Source: a virus. Taken from it: a stretch of DNA of 46,458 nucleotides. Location: positions 1-46,458 of IMG/VR virus record IMGVR_UViG_3300049432_000201. One strand, given 5' to 3'. Position 1 is the stretch's first letter. Each line of letters begins with the position of its first letter. Shown one piece after another: positions 7,706 to 16,509 of this stretch. The notes beneath the pieces are model-generated. The model was given only the letters and a program-made list of their open reading frames with translations, was not told where the DNA came from and searched no databases. The position numbers and the translations under genes are program-made.

Positions 7706-9238
7706 TCACGAGACTCCGTGACAACCGAGTGTCGATCGCCACGGCTCCCACCCCTCAGCTCGATAAAGGCTGTACGCGACGCGGATGTTGTAGTCGACCT
7801 CGTACAGCCGATGCTCTTCTGACTTTGGATAGTGCGTTCCTGCATGAACGTCCGAGATCATGAAGAGACCACGAACTATGTGGAGATCTCCATCGGCGTC
7901 GCGATAGCTGTTGTCGACCTTGGGACGGCCCGATGATTCACAGTCCTTGACCTTGATCGCGTCGTTTCCGTCCTTCCCGAAAACCTCGCGGATCTTGGCG
8001 TTCTGGGCCCCCGCGTCGATCGGCTCGTCGACGTTGCCGCCATCGGTCGAAGGAACCTTGACGAGGAGGCCACCGTCTTTCGAGATCGCGATGTGGAGAT
8101 GCGTGCCGTGCTTCCCGTCGATGTTGTTACCCGGGTGGTAGAGCTCGACGATGCCGGCGACATGATCTTCGATCCAGTTGGCGAGCCAGATGAGCGCCTG
8201 TGTCTCGGTCGAGAACCCGCCGCCGCCGTACCAGTTGATGTCGAGAGCTAGGTTTTCGTAATGCCACGAGTCCTCGGTGTGGACATCCGTGATCGGACCG
8301 AACGGACCCGGACCTTGCGAGCACTTGAATCCCTTGCCGAGAGCCTCGATCGCCTGACCAACGCCGATGATCCCGGTCCCCGAAACCTCGTAGTTTTCGC
8401 TCTGCGGCAATGGCTCCGCCAGCTCCGGCGTCTTCCGGATGAGCGAGACCGACATCCGCTGCGAGAACATCGATCGCGACAACGTCTGAGTCAGCCACAG
8501 GCCCTTGCCGGCGAGATCACCAAGGCCGACCACCTTGACTGGATGACCGGGACGAGACGCCCACCGCCTCGCCCAACACGTGACATCGCACGTGGTCGCG
8601 CGCTTCCCGCCGTCATAGCTGGGGTTGATGAAGTCGATGCCTTCGTCGTCTTCGGAGATCACCCACGGGCGCCGTAGATTGAGCAGCCATTCGTCGGAAC
8701 CGAAAAAGACCGTGTTTTCGTCGACGAAGCACCGCCACTGCCGCTCTCCCGCAAGACGAGTGAGCGCCTTCCACGAGTTCTCGTGCTTGCCGCGAACCAA
8801 CGACGTCATCGCTCGTTCGCCTGGATCGCCTCGGAAGTTGAGATAACGGACCTCGTTGACGAGCCTCTCGGCGTATTTCGTTCGGGTCGAGGCTTTCGGC
8901 TTCGTCCCTTGAGGCCCCTTCTGCCGACGAAGGTCGGCGACGGCCGCATCTCTGAACGTCATCTGAAGACGGTTGTCGTTCTTGCTGTAGCCGATGTATT
9001 CGAACAAGAGCCCGTCGACGTTCACAGTCGAGGACTCGTTGAGAAGGCGGGATCGGATCAGCTTTCGCTTCGTATCGAGGAGGTCGACCGTGAACCGCGC
9101 CGCCTCTTCGATCCCGCGCTCCAGGCGCGCGTCAACGACCACGTCCAGGAGATTCGATCGCACGTGCTCTTCGCGCAGCAGCAGTCTTCCGAGGCCCGTG
9201 TCTTCGAACCCCCGGGGGATCTCCAGTGCCTGTGCCAT
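7706..9238 (-). CDS. Baseplate hub (gp27/gpD-like) with M15-like peptidase and lysozyme-like domains
   Basis: A 510-aa protein. Residues 1-270 resemble the gpD/gp27 hub that ends the tube. Residues 315-385 contain an M15-type zinc peptidase pattern: SWHYENLALD (H326, D333, matching SxHxxGxAxD except that G is N) and HGTHLH (H377, H380, H382). Residues 415-505 look like a soluble lytic transglycosylase or lysozyme: KDCESSG with likely catalytic E434, GLFMI, and YNIRVAYSLYRAEGWEPW, a very typical actinobacterial SLT ending. The protein would puncture and locally digest the wall during injection. Order LysM protein, hub, gpV matches other contractile tails. Confidence 0.82.
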   Translation of the reverse strand: MAQALEIPRGFEDTGLGRLLLREEHVRSNLLDVVVDARLERGIEEAARFTVDLLDTKRKLIRSRLLNESSTVNVDGLLFEYIGYSKNDNRLQMTFRDAAVADLRRQKGPQGTKPKASTRTKYAERLVNEVRYLNFRGDPGERAMTSLVRGKHENSWKALTRLAGERQWRCFVDENTVFFGSDEWLLNLRRPWVISEDDEGIDFINPSYDGGKRATTCDVTCWARRWASRPGHPVKVVGLGDLAGKGLWLTQTLSRSMFSQRMSVSLIRKTPELAEPLPQSENYEVSGTGIIGVGQAIEALGKGFKCSQGPGPFGPITDVHTEDSWHYENLALDINWYGGGGFSTETQALIWLANWIEDHVAGIVELYHPGNNIDGKHGTHLHIAISKDGGLLVKVPSTDGGNVDEPIDAGAQNAKIREVFGKDGNDAIKVKDCESSGRPKVDNSYRDADGDLHIVRGLFMISDVHAGTHYPKSEEHRLYEVDYNIRVAYSLYRAEGWEPWRSTLGCHGVS

Positions 9239-9927
9239 CAGGCGCTAGGAAGGATCAGGCGTTGACCGATCTCGAGATGATCGGGGTCACGCAACTCATT
9301 CAGATCGGCGATCTCGGTCCACCGAAGAGGGTCACCCAGAATCCTCGCTGCGATGGATGACAGCGTGTCTCCTTCGCGAACACTAACGAGTTGGTTGTTC
9401 CCCCCATCCCCGTTGTTGTCTTCGCTGCTGAACCGTTTCTCGTTGTGCTTCTTCGAGTGGGTGATGACGACGTTGGCTTCGGTGTACTCGAGAAGCGTCA
9501 CCGTGACGAACTGACGGACGATCTGGAGGCGAGCGTTCCGGAGCTCGTCGCCGTACTCGATGGTCTCAAGCACCCAGCGCGTGCCGCGTTCTCCAGGGCC
9601 ATAGTCGAACTCCAGCTCCGGAGGAGGCTTGTCTTTTCCTCGCTTACGCCCGAATCCCTCGAGGACTCGGATCAACGCATCCATCGGCGTTGAGGGGTAA
9701 CCATCGAGCCGAAGCGTGAACGTCAATCGCTCGTTGGTCTGCCCGGCCCATTCGACAGCGGGCTTCTGATGAGGCCGATCCTCTTCACTCCAACGACCGA
9801 CCGTCGGGATTCGTCGAACCGTCTCCGGGTTCCATTGGAACCGCAGGGCAGGCCCACGAGGTTTGATCTGTCGAAGAACACCTTTTTTCAGAGGCTGCGA
9901 CAGCACAACCGGCAGACGTGCGGCCAT
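9238..9927 (-). CDS. LysM-domain tail/baseplate protein
   Basis: A 229-aa protein with an N-terminal beta-rich domain (LRFQWNPETVRR, LTFTLRLDGYP) and a C-terminal LysM (about 175-228: VSVREGDTLSSIAARILGDPLRW, LNELRDPDHLEIGQRLILP). This is the T4 gp53/XkdP-type arrangement that joins tube, hub and wedges. The start is taken as ATG 9927, overlapping the tape measure stop. ATG 9939 gives four extra residues. A TGATG junction couples it to the hub gene. Confidence 0.87.
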   Translation of the reverse strand: MAARLPVVLSQPLKKGVLRQIKPRGPALRFQWNPETVRRIPTVGRWSEEDRPHQKPAVEWAGQTNERLTFTLRLDGYPSTPMDALIRVLEGFGRKRGKDKPPPELEFDYGPGERGTRWVLETIEYGDELRNARLQIVRQFVTVTLLEYTEANVVITHSKKHNEKRFSSEDNNGDGGNNQLVSVREGDTLSSIAARILGDPLRWTEIADLNELRDPDHLEIGQRLILPSA

Positions 9928-12062
9928 CAGGAACCCCATTCCTCGAGGTCGCCCAGCCCTTCGAGCGTCTTGGTAGCGACAGCTCGCCTATCGAGTTCGA
10001 GCGTGACGTGCAGATCCCCACGCCGCCTAACGGCCGGAGGAGGAGCGTCAGTTGGCTCTGAAGAACCACCACCACTCGATCCACGTCCACCCTTGCGGCC
10101 CCCGCCGCCGCCACCCGATGGTCTAGAAGCTCCACCAGTACGCCGCTGATCAAGATCGGCCTGGGCCTCGGCGAGCGCCTCGGTGCTACCAAGCGCGTTG
10201 TCGAGCCACCGAACGTGTTCGCGGAGCGTCCCGTTGAACCTGTCGAACATGCCGCGGTAGTCGCCCGCCTCGATCGATGCCAACGCCATCGCTTTGCTGT
10301 GATCCGAGATCCTGCTGGTGAGATGGGAATAGCGGTCACTTTGCCCGCTCAGTTCGTTGGTTACGAGATTGAGTGCGTACTTCGAGATCTGGAGCCGCTT
10401 GTCAAGTAGGAGCTGTCGCCGCGCCTCGTCATCTTCAGCGTTGGCGAGTTGAAGCATCTTGGACTTGTACTGTTCTAACGCCTCAGTGTTACCGCGGAGA
10501 ATCTGTCCGGCGATCTTTTGACCGGCCAGGAGGTTTGTAAGGCGATTCTCGTCGATCGCATCCTCGGCCCGTTGTCCGCCGCCGTTCCCGAGGAATGACT
10601 TGTTCCCCAGCCATTCCCCGACCATCGGCATGAAGGGCGCTAACGCGGCCGTCGCGATGAAACCCCGGCCCCCGGCCCGCGCTGCTCTAGAAAAACGCGT
10701 TTGAGGCACCCCCGGCTGGGCACCCCCGGCCATTGCGCCCGTCGCCAGAAGTGGCGCGGCGTACCCGGCCCCTGGGCGCCGAAAGCTTGAGATACCCCCA
10801 CGAACGAGCGTTGGAGCCATAAGCAATCCGAGACCGGCAGCCGTCTTTCCCCCAGGGCCCCATTGGTTCACCTCACGCGTAAGCGCGCTGAGCTTCTCGA
10901 GTGACGTGCCCAGTCCGGGCCCGAGTTTGTTCTTCATGGATTCGCCGAGCTGGTCCGATTTCTCGACCTGGACACCGAGCATGTCGGCGAGCGCCGATCC
11001 CATCAGCAGGAACGGGGCCAACTTCAGACTCGCAAGACCGATTTTGATCGTGAATGCGGCAACAGCAGGGACGAGACCACCGGAGATAGCTCCTGCGATT
11101 GAACCCACATTGTCTTGGAGCTCCTCCGGAACAACTTCTTCCCACGCTGCGCGCCACCCACGTCTGTCGACAATGTCCGAGACGTTGCCCAGCCAGTTCG
11201 TGAACGGTGTCGCGTAGCGCTCGACGATCGGCAGGAGCCCCGTCACGAGGCCCCTGGAGAGGTCGCCGAACGCGTCGGTGATGCGGTTGCCCATTCCCTC
11301 GACCGAGTCGCCGTACGCCTTCGCAGTACCTCCGACCTGAGCCTCGACCTCACGCAAGATCAGCTTCTGGGCGCCGAGCATGTCGTTCGACTCGACCATG
11401 CGCGCGACAGCATCCTTCTGCGACTGCGAGAAGGTCACGCCGGCGCGCGACATCGCGGTCATCCCCAGCACCGGGTCATTGAGCGCCTTCCCGAGCATCT
11501 TCGACGCGGATCCGACACTCCCGAACTCCTGGCTGAGGTTCAGAGCAGCCATCGTCGTCCGGTCGAAGATCTTGTTGCCCTTGCCTGCTTCGTTACGGAT
11601 GTTCCTGAACGTGAGGAGCAGGTTCTGGCCCGAACCGATGAGGTTTTCGTCGATCGAAGTAGCGCTCTCGAGATCGATCGATCGCTTACGAATGTGACGG
11701 GCCGAGACGTTGGCCGCACGTCCCGTCGATTCGAGGTGAGCCTTCGTCAGCTGCTCCACCTTGTTGAGTGCAGTCAGCTCTCGCCACCCGACGCGCGCGG
11801 CGTAAGCAACGCCGCCGGCACCGATACCGAGGGATAGCGCCAAGCTGCGAGACGGTCCCACGGCCGCGGCCATCTGAGACCGGACTCCTGCGATACCCCG
11901 GCCGAGGCCCCGGGTAACAAGACCGAAGCGAGTCGCCGAACGGGTTGCCTGATCTGTGCCCCTCTGAAAACGGTCGACATCGCCGGTTGCCGCCCGCATC
12001 TCCCGAGAGAAGCCGAGCCGGTTCTGTACCTCTAGACGTGCAGTTACATCATCGGTCGTCAT
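9927..12062 (-). CDS. Tail tape measure protein
   Basis: A 711-aa tape measure, the longest tail gene, placed directly after the frameshifted chaperones. It begins with a helical region rich in Arg and Gly, then a TMP-type core (LSQEFGSVGSASKMLGKALNDPVLGMTAMSRAGVTFS), hydrophobic segments (AGAISGGLVPAVAAFTIKIG, LAPFLLMGSALADMLG), and a Gly-rich low-complexity tail (residues 665-690, [11 protein letters not shown]). Its length suggests a moderately short tail. It sets tail length and is probably ejected with DNA. Confidence 0.92.
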   Translation of the reverse strand: MTTDDVTARLEVQNRLGFSREMRAATGDVDRFQRGTDQATRSATRFGLVTRGLGRGIAGVRSQMAAAVGPSRSLALSLGIGAGGVAYAARVGWRELTALNKVEQLTKAHLESTGRAANVSARHIRKRSIDLESATSIDENLIGSGQNLLLTFRNIRNEAGKGNKIFDRTTMAALNLSQEFGSVGSASKMLGKALNDPVLGMTAMSRAGVTFSQSQKDAVARMVESNDMLGAQKLILREVEAQVGGTAKAYGDSVEGMGNRITDAFGDLSRGLVTGLLPIVERYATPFTNWLGNVSDIVDRRGWRAAWEEVVPEELQDNVGSIAGAISGGLVPAVAAFTIKIGLASLKLAPFLLMGSALADMLGVQVEKSDQLGESMKNKLGPGLGTSLEKLSALTREVNQWGPGGKTAAGLGLLMAPTLVRGGISSFRRPGAGYAAPLLATGAMAGGAQPGVPQTRFSRAARAGGRGFIATAALAPFMPMVGEWLGNKSFLGNGGGQRAEDAIDENRLTNLLAGQKIAGQILRGNTEALEQYKSKMLQLANAEDDEARRQLLLDKRLQISKYALNLVTNELSGQSDRYSHLTSRISDHSKAMALASIEAGDYRGMFDRFNGTLREHVRWLDNALGSTEALAEAQADLDQRRTGGASRPSGGGGGGRKGGRGSSGGGSSEPTDAPPPAVRRRGDLHVTLELDRRAVATKTLEGLGDLEEWGS

Positions 12063-12063
12063 C

Positions 12064-12869
12064 TCAACCCCCGAGGGCTTTGACGAGGGCGTTGTTGACA
12101 GCGATTCCTATGGAATCACTCAGCACGGGGATCACCCCTTTGATGACCTCGACGAGACGTTCTTCCTGGAGGTCTCTCGCTTTTCGGACGATGGCCGTCG
12201 CGACGAGATGGTCTTGGTCGCCGAGCGCGAGGAACTTCAACGGGTTTCCCCAGCCTGTGATGAGGGCGACCGCGGCGGTTTCGATGTCCGGGTCGCCCTC
12301 GGTCAGTTTCCCAGGTTCTCGGCCAGCCCCGAGCGGAAGTACCTAGAGAGACGGAACACGGTGTTGCTGGCCGAGATGATGTCACCATCAAAGGGATAGA
12401 ACGCACGCACGACCTCGACGGCAGAGTCAGTGTCGATCCCGAGGAGTTCTTGGGTTCGCTTCGAGCTGAACGTCAAGGGCGTGCCCTCAACGACATCTGT
12501 CTCCGGGTGCACTCGGGCGCCTCCACGGTTGGAGGGATCGAACGACACGAGTTTCCCGTCGACCTTCTCGAAGATCCCGACGCACGTGGCCACGAGAGCG
12601 TCCGCCGAAGCGAGAAGCTCAAGCTCGGGATCATCACCACTCACCTTGGCGCGGTTTTCAGAGATCTCGACGCGTCGTTCTTCGCCGATCGGGTGGTAAC
12701 GAACGACGTAATCGGTGTGAGGAATCACGTCGTCATAGACCCTCTTACGGCGAGCCTGCTCTATCCGGTCCCGCACGGAGACCAACGGGGACGACTTCGC
12801 CGCGGCCACTTGTTCTGGCGTCTGGCCGTCGGGGAGATCGTCCGCGTTAACGACAGAGAGTTCACTCAC
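12064..12869 (-). CDS. Tail assembly chaperone, -1 frameshift product
   Basis: The extended chaperone made if ribosomes slip back one base at 12306-12312. The extension adds about 80 residues (LTEGDPDIETAAVALITGWG... ending NALVKALGG) and stops at 12064, two bases before the tape measure ATG. The total is about 268 aa. This is the lambda G/GT arrangement, conserved in most long-tailed phages: the short product coats and the long product recruits the tape measure. The second frame has no start codon of its own near its beginning, stays open throughout and fills an otherwise empty 240 bases. Confidence 0.85.
12103..12117. repeat. 15-bp palindrome, copy 3
   Basis: GATTCCTATGGAATC in the frameshift extension, about 40 bases upstream of the tape measure start. 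Confidence 0.75.
12303..12869 (-). CDS. Tail assembly chaperone, short product
   Basis: A 188-aa acidic protein, the zero-frame chaperone. GTG start after a purine-rich stretch. Contains SDSLAVEVVRAFYPFDGDI-type helical blocks late in the protein and ends in GLAENLGN just after the slippery codons. It lies between the tail tube and tape measure, the standard location. It should bind the tape measure during tail assembly and not stay in the virion. Confidence 0.82.
   Translation of the reverse strand: MSELSVVNADDLPDGQTPEQVAAAKSSPLVSVRDRIEQARRKRVYDDVIPHTDYVVRYHPIGEERRVEISENRAKVSGDDPELELLASADALVATCVGIFEKVDGKLVSFDPSNRGGARVHPETDVVEGTPLTFSSKRTQELLGIDTDSAVEVVRAFYPFDGDIISASNTVFRLSRYFRSGLAENLGN
12306..12312 (-). 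promoter_or_regulatory. -1 ribosomal frameshift site GGGAAAC
   Basis: On the coding strand the codons CTG GGA AAC are followed at once by TGA, giving the heptamer G GGA AAC in X XXY YYZ phase, close to the lambda G/T GGGAAAG. The stop codon right after it ensures that only slipped ribosomes enter the extension. Confidence 0.85.
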
Positions 12870-12920
12870 TTAGAACCTTCCCTTCCTATGAACGTGCTGG
12901 ATGTGACTGGGGAAGTCGAG

Positions 12921-13352
12921 TTAGCCGATGTCGCCGAAGGGAGCGACGGTGAACTCGATGCGCTTACGCGAGCCCGTGTTGTCGGCGTCGACGTCGGGTC
13001 GGTTGCAACCGAGTAGGCGCGCGGTGTCCACGAGGGGATCACCGAAAGCGTTGCCGTCGTCGTCGAGAGGTTGCTCCGTGATGTGAAGAATGCGGCGCCC
13101 AGCGTTGCGATGGGCCCAACGGAGCAGAGCGATGTCGCGATCACGCTTGAACGGCCGGCTGAGCGTCATGTTCTCGGTCGTAGCTGGTGATCCGGCGACT
13201 TCCTCACGGAACAGCTCACCGCCCTCGTGATAGCGGTCCTCTGTCGACGTGCGGTTGCCCCCCGACCGCGCCGCCCACGTCCCAGCGATGAGGAAGCCAT
13301 CGTCGGACTGGATCGTGATTCTGGAATGGGCTGGAGAGTCAGCGATCGTCAC
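12921..13352 (-). CDS. Tail tube protein
   Basis: A 143-aa protein that follows the sheath by a GTGA overlap, the usual sheath-tube order of contractile tails. The sequence is beta-rich with a charged middle loop (RTSTEDRYHEGGELFREEV) and TENMTLSRPFKRDRDI, similar to the region in P2 FII and T4 gp19-type tubes. Assignment rests mostly on position and size. The 50 bases to the chaperone start hold a possible ribosome-binding site only. Confidence 0.75.
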   Translation of the reverse strand: MTIADSPAHSRITIQSDDGFLIAGTWAARSGGNRTSTEDRYHEGGELFREEVAGSPATTENMTLSRPFKRDRDIALLRWAHRNAGRRILHITEQPLDDDGNAFGDPLVDTARLLGCNRPDVDADNTGSRKRIEFTVAPFGDIG

Positions 13353-14806
13353 GGTACCGGCTCCTTGACGAGGTCAATGAAGGCCTGCTCAGCGGTCGGA
13401 GAGAACTTGGCGCCGACGCGCGCCCGGATCTGTTTCGCCGCGATCGTTACGGGAGTGTTGACGGTGTCCCCGGTATCGACCTTGTACGCCTCATCCTTCG
13501 TCTCGCCGTAGAGGGCGTCTTTCTCCCACTCGGCCTTGCACACCGCAGCAAGAGCCCCGTTGTACTCACCGAAGAGATGCCCGTGAGCGTCGATCCGCTT
13601 GAATGGCCCAACCACAAGGGCAACGGCCTCGAGCTTCGCCGTGAGGCTCATGCGGAGACGATTGGACGTGATCTGCTCCCAGGCATCCTGATCCGTGATC
13701 GACCGAACGCCGTAGAGCTGGATCCCGCGGCTCCGGAACTTGCGGGCCATGATGACGCCGCCATCGTTGAGCGCAGCCAGGTCGGCATCCGTGAAGCCTC
13801 CGTCTGGAACCCGAATGTCGATCGCGTAGGTGGCCGTTGAGACTTCGCCTGCGGCCGCTGCCCCGGCGGTGCCTTCGAGCGCATCCGTGCGCGCGGTGAC
13901 GCCGAGCGCGTAAGCGGAGCCCGGCACGGCTCGAGAGGGACCCCCGGCGATGCCGGGGATGTCGAACCAGGTGCCGATGTATTCGGCGTAGGGCGAATTG
14001 GCTAGAGCGGATTTCTGAGCGACATCGGCGAGCATCGTCGCGCGCGACGCCTTGTCAGGCGCGTCGAGGACGGCCGTCCGGTTCCGAGTCGATGCGTGGT
14101 CAATGAGCGCAACGTGCTGGAGGTTCGCGGTGCGCCCTGGAGCACACACCTGACCGGGCCCGTAATCCTTCGTGATGCGATCGAGGGCGGCCGTGAACTG
14201 CGCCTGAGTTGCAGAGGCGTGATCATCCGTCCCGCCGGCAAGCACAGCATTGCCAACGATGGCGGGGATGTTGTTCGGTGCCGCTGTCGCTGACCCAAGA
14301 TCGACGGCACGGACATAGGAGCTATTGGCCGTCGCCGCTACCGCAGCTGCAGGCGTCGCGAGATCCGAGAAGCGTTCGACCTCAACGCCATCGAACCTGA
14401 TGATGAGCGTGAACGTGTTGGCCGGGCCCCCGGCGACGACCTCACGACTGATCCGGTTCCCACGATCACCGACGTGGATCGCATCGATCCGCAGCGTGTT
14501 GATCGGGGCTCCCGCTCGATCGACGAGAACGCTTGAAGCCTTTACCGGAGCGGGCCCAACTTGACGTGACACGAAACAGTTGGCGAGACCCTCGGCGAAG
14601 GCCAGCTCGAGGGAGTCATAAGCGAGGGAGTAGGCGACCCGGTCACCGAAGATCTGCTCGAACTCGTCGAGGCTACGGACCTCGACAGGCGCGTCATGCG
14701 GCCCCCACTCGGTGAAGTCAACGAGGAAGCCAACTCCCGTGTCGGTCGGTTCACCGCGACGAGCGCTTGTCGCTCGAGATTCGACGATTACGCCGGGGAG
14801 ACCCAT
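13349..14806 (-). CDS. Contractile tail sheath protein
   Basis: A 485-aa sheath. The N-terminus PGVIVESRATSARRG, VGFLVDFTEWGPHDAPVEVRSLDEFEQIFG and the later LAGGTDDH, AALDRITKDYGPGQV, YAIDIRVPDGGFTDADLAALNDGGV and RSRGIQLYGVRSIT blocks are typical sheath elements. The C-terminal domain (about 390-480) has the helix-strand layout that interlocks subunits. It shows the phage is myovirus-like. TGATG joins it to the small upstream gene and GTGA to the tube gene. Confidence 0.95.
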   Translation of the reverse strand: MGLPGVIVESRATSARRGEPTDTGVGFLVDFTEWGPHDAPVEVRSLDEFEQIFGDRVAYSLAYDSLELAFAEGLANCFVSRQVGPAPVKASSVLVDRAGAPINTLRIDAIHVGDRGNRISREVVAGGPANTFTLIIRFDGVEVERFSDLATPAAAVAATANSSYVRAVDLGSATAAPNNIPAIVGNAVLAGGTDDHASATQAQFTAALDRITKDYGPGQVCAPGRTANLQHVALIDHASTRNRTAVLDAPDKASRATMLADVAQKSALANSPYAEYIGTWFDIPGIAGGPSRAVPGSAYALGVTARTDALEGTAGAAAAGEVSTATYAIDIRVPDGGFTDADLAALNDGGVIMARKFRSRGIQLYGVRSITDQDAWEQITSNRLRMSLTAKLEAVALVVGPFKRIDAHGHLFGEYNGALAAVCKAEWEKDALYGETKDEAYKVDTGDTVNTPVTIAAKQIRARVGAKFSPTAEQAFIDLVKEPVP

Positions 14807-15012
14807 CAGCGGTTCGCCTTCTTCGGCGCGGGCGACTCAACGAGTTGGCCTGCATCGATGGCGGCTTGGGCCGAACCAGCAGCGTTGCCTTTCGTCTTGC
14901 CCTTCTCAGTAGTGAGAGGAACGAGATCGACGAAGGCGTCCGGCTCCACGATCGATCCATCGTCAAGCGTGATGACGTGGCCCGAAGTGTTCTTGTAGGT
15001 CGCAGGCTCCAT
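14806..15012 (-). CDS. Small protein upstream of the sheath
   Basis: A 68-aa protein I cannot name. Residues 5-33 form a short beta-rich stretch (YKNTSGHVITLDDGSIVEPDAFVDLVPL), followed by a Lys/Ala-rich tail. GGAG precedes the ATG by eight bases and the stop overlaps the sheath start. Small beta proteins in this place are common in actinobacterial phages. Confidence 0.7.
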   Translation of the reverse strand: MEPATYKNTSGHVITLDDGSIVEPDAFVDLVPLTTEKGKTKGNAAGSAQAAIDAGQLVESPAPKKANR

Positions 15013-15096
15013 ACGGGTTCTCCGTCGTCCGGAGCCTGCGCAGTCGGCCCGAACCGTTTTGACAACTGGTCGTTACCCGGAACTGTAACCACAACT

Positions 15097-15111
15097 CGCG
15101 ACGAAGTCGCG
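15097..15111 (-). other. Short hairpin downstream of the tail terminator-like gene
   Basis: CGCGAC and GTCGCG enclose a three-base loop (TTC on the transcribed strand), six bases past the stop of the gene at 15117. No T-tract follows, so it may stabilise or pause rather than terminate. The remaining bases to 15012 show no gene. Confidence 0.45.
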
Positions 15112-15116
15112 GATTC

Positions 15117-15710
15117 TCATGGCACTTCGTCGATCTGATCGACTTCGACGAACGCTTCTTCCACAAACGTGTCGTCTGGGAACTCGTAGTCGGGAGGTTC
15201 CGGCAACTCGGTCGGACCTGCGTCGTCGTCGAGCACATCGCCGATCGGAACGATGAATGAAGCGACGCCGGCACCGATCGTTCTCGTCGCGTTGCGAGCG
15301 ATCTCGTCGTATCCCTCACCGTTCCATCGCGGCTTTCGGGCCGATTCGATCGGGATCCCCTGCTGCGCGATCGTGGCGCGCACGGCCGCAACGTAGAGAG
15401 CGACGAGATCAGCGGTCTCCTCGAACGACTTGCCTCGAACGACGATGAAGACGTTCAGATTCCACAGCGCGAAGTAGGCGCCGTCACCATCTCGCTCCGG
15501 TGGGCCCGCCAGCCCCGGTGATGTCACGACGATTGACGGCGACTGGTCCGCCCGGAGGTCTCGGAACTTGGGGAGACGGGTCCACGAGCGAGGATCCCTC
15601 AATTCAAGTTCGAAACGCCTGCCGATCTCCGCCAGATAGGCAGGCAACCACTCCTCGAGGCGCTCCTGTGTTGCCTTCCGGATCTCGAGTCCGGTAACGA
15701 GGGGCCCCAT
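15117..15710 (-). CDS. Probable tail terminator / neck protein
   Basis: A 197-aa protein. The first 150 residues alternate helix and strand (LEEWLPAYLAEIGRRF, AYFALWNLNVFIVVRGKSFEETADLVALYVAAVRATI) like the tail terminator fold of gpU-type proteins. The last 40 are very acidic. It lies between the gp10-like neck protein and the sheath, where the terminator normally is. The ATG at 15710 overlaps the previous stop as TGATG. A GTG one codon upstream is the alternative. Family not certain. Confidence 0.62.
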   Translation of the reverse strand: MGPLVTGLEIRKATQERLEEWLPAYLAEIGRRFELELRDPRSWTRLPKFRDLRADQSPSIVVTSPGLAGPPERDGDGAYFALWNLNVFIVVRGKSFEETADLVALYVAAVRATIAQQGIPIESARKPRWNGEGYDEIARNATRTIGAGVASFIVPIGDVLDDDAGPTELPEPPDYEFPDDTFVEEAFVEVDQIDEVP

Positions 15711-16087
15711 CACAGCACCCCAGCACCGAAGCGACCCCTGAGGATGAAATCGCCGATCATGTCGATCCAGTCGTTCTGAACCGTCACCGAGATGGGCTTG
15801 AGAAGCTCATCTCGGTGGAACTTTGCGTACCAGATGTCGGTTCCGACGACCATCGCATCGAGGTCGATCTCTCGCACGCTGCCGTCGTCCTCGGCCGAAG
15901 TCAGAGCGTCCCTAACCGCCCCGGTGCGGATCAGATCGGGGCTACCACCAAAGGCCTGTCGTTCGACTCGATTGAAATCATCGGCGATCTCGGAGAAAAC
16001 AGAACGGAGGTTGTTTGCCCGGTCGGTGATCCCCTGGAGGCGATTGATGAAGCCCTCTGCCCCGTGGATGTCGAGCTTGATGTTCAT
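15710..16087 (-). CDS. HK97 gp10-like / virion morphogenesis neck protein
   Basis: A 125-aa protein with an N-terminal helical region (GAEGFINRLQGITDRANNLRSVFSEIADDFNRVERQAFGG), then a SPDLIRTGAVRDALTSAEDDGSVREID segment and WYAKFHRDE near residue 88, the pattern of tail completion proteins that place a substrate-like loop followed by GT.YA.FHQ. It should join the head-tail interface. TGATG couples it to the next gene. Confidence 0.65.
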   Translation of the reverse strand: MNIKLDIHGAEGFINRLQGITDRANNLRSVFSEIADDFNRVERQAFGGSPDLIRTGAVRDALTSAEDDGSVREIDLDAMVVGTDIWYAKFHRDELLKPISVTVQNDWIDMIGDFILRGRFGAGVL

Positions 16088-16092
16088 CCGGC

Positions 16093-16500
16093 CTACTGAT
16101 CGACGTACATCGCGGTACCGCCAGTGAGACGGCCCGATGCGATGTCGGAGTCTTCAGCAAGCAGGGCTGCGACGCGGCGTTTTAGAAGCTCGAGGAGCTC
16201 GTTGAAGCGGTCTCGGTAGCGCGCGTAGGTGGCCCGATCAGATTCGTCGTGCTGCTCTGGCCACATCCCACGTTCGATGTCGCGCGCGGCCCCCTCTTTG
16301 ACGACCTTCTTCGCGAGAGCGTGCAGCTCGGCAGGAATGTCCTCGTCGAAGCTGGCAGCAACTTCAGACGCGACATCGGCGATGATCTCCTCTACTTCAG
16401 CTTCCGTCGGCTGGGTCTCGTCGGAGAACGGCTCGCCGTCGAGCCGCGCCGGCATCAGTGCTTTTACCTCTGCCGGCGTCGGCTCGTACGGTTCGGGCAT
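16093..16500 (-). CDS. Head-tail connector protein candidate
   Basis: A 135-aa mostly helical protein (EVEEIIADVASEVAASFDEDIPAELHALAKKVVKEGAARDIE, RYRDRFNELLELLKRRVAALL). Helix content and location between the capsid and neck genes match the gp6/gp15-type connectors that dock under the portal. The family call is based on secondary structure and gene order, not on a conserved motif. Confidence 0.62.
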   Translation of the reverse strand: MPEPYEPTPAEVKALMPARLDGEPFSDETQPTEAEVEEIIADVASEVAASFDEDIPAELHALAKKVVKEGAARDIERGMWPEQHDESDRATYARYRDRFNELLELLKRRVAALLAEDSDIASGRLTGGTAMYVDQ

Positions 16501-16509
16501 GGCGCCCTG

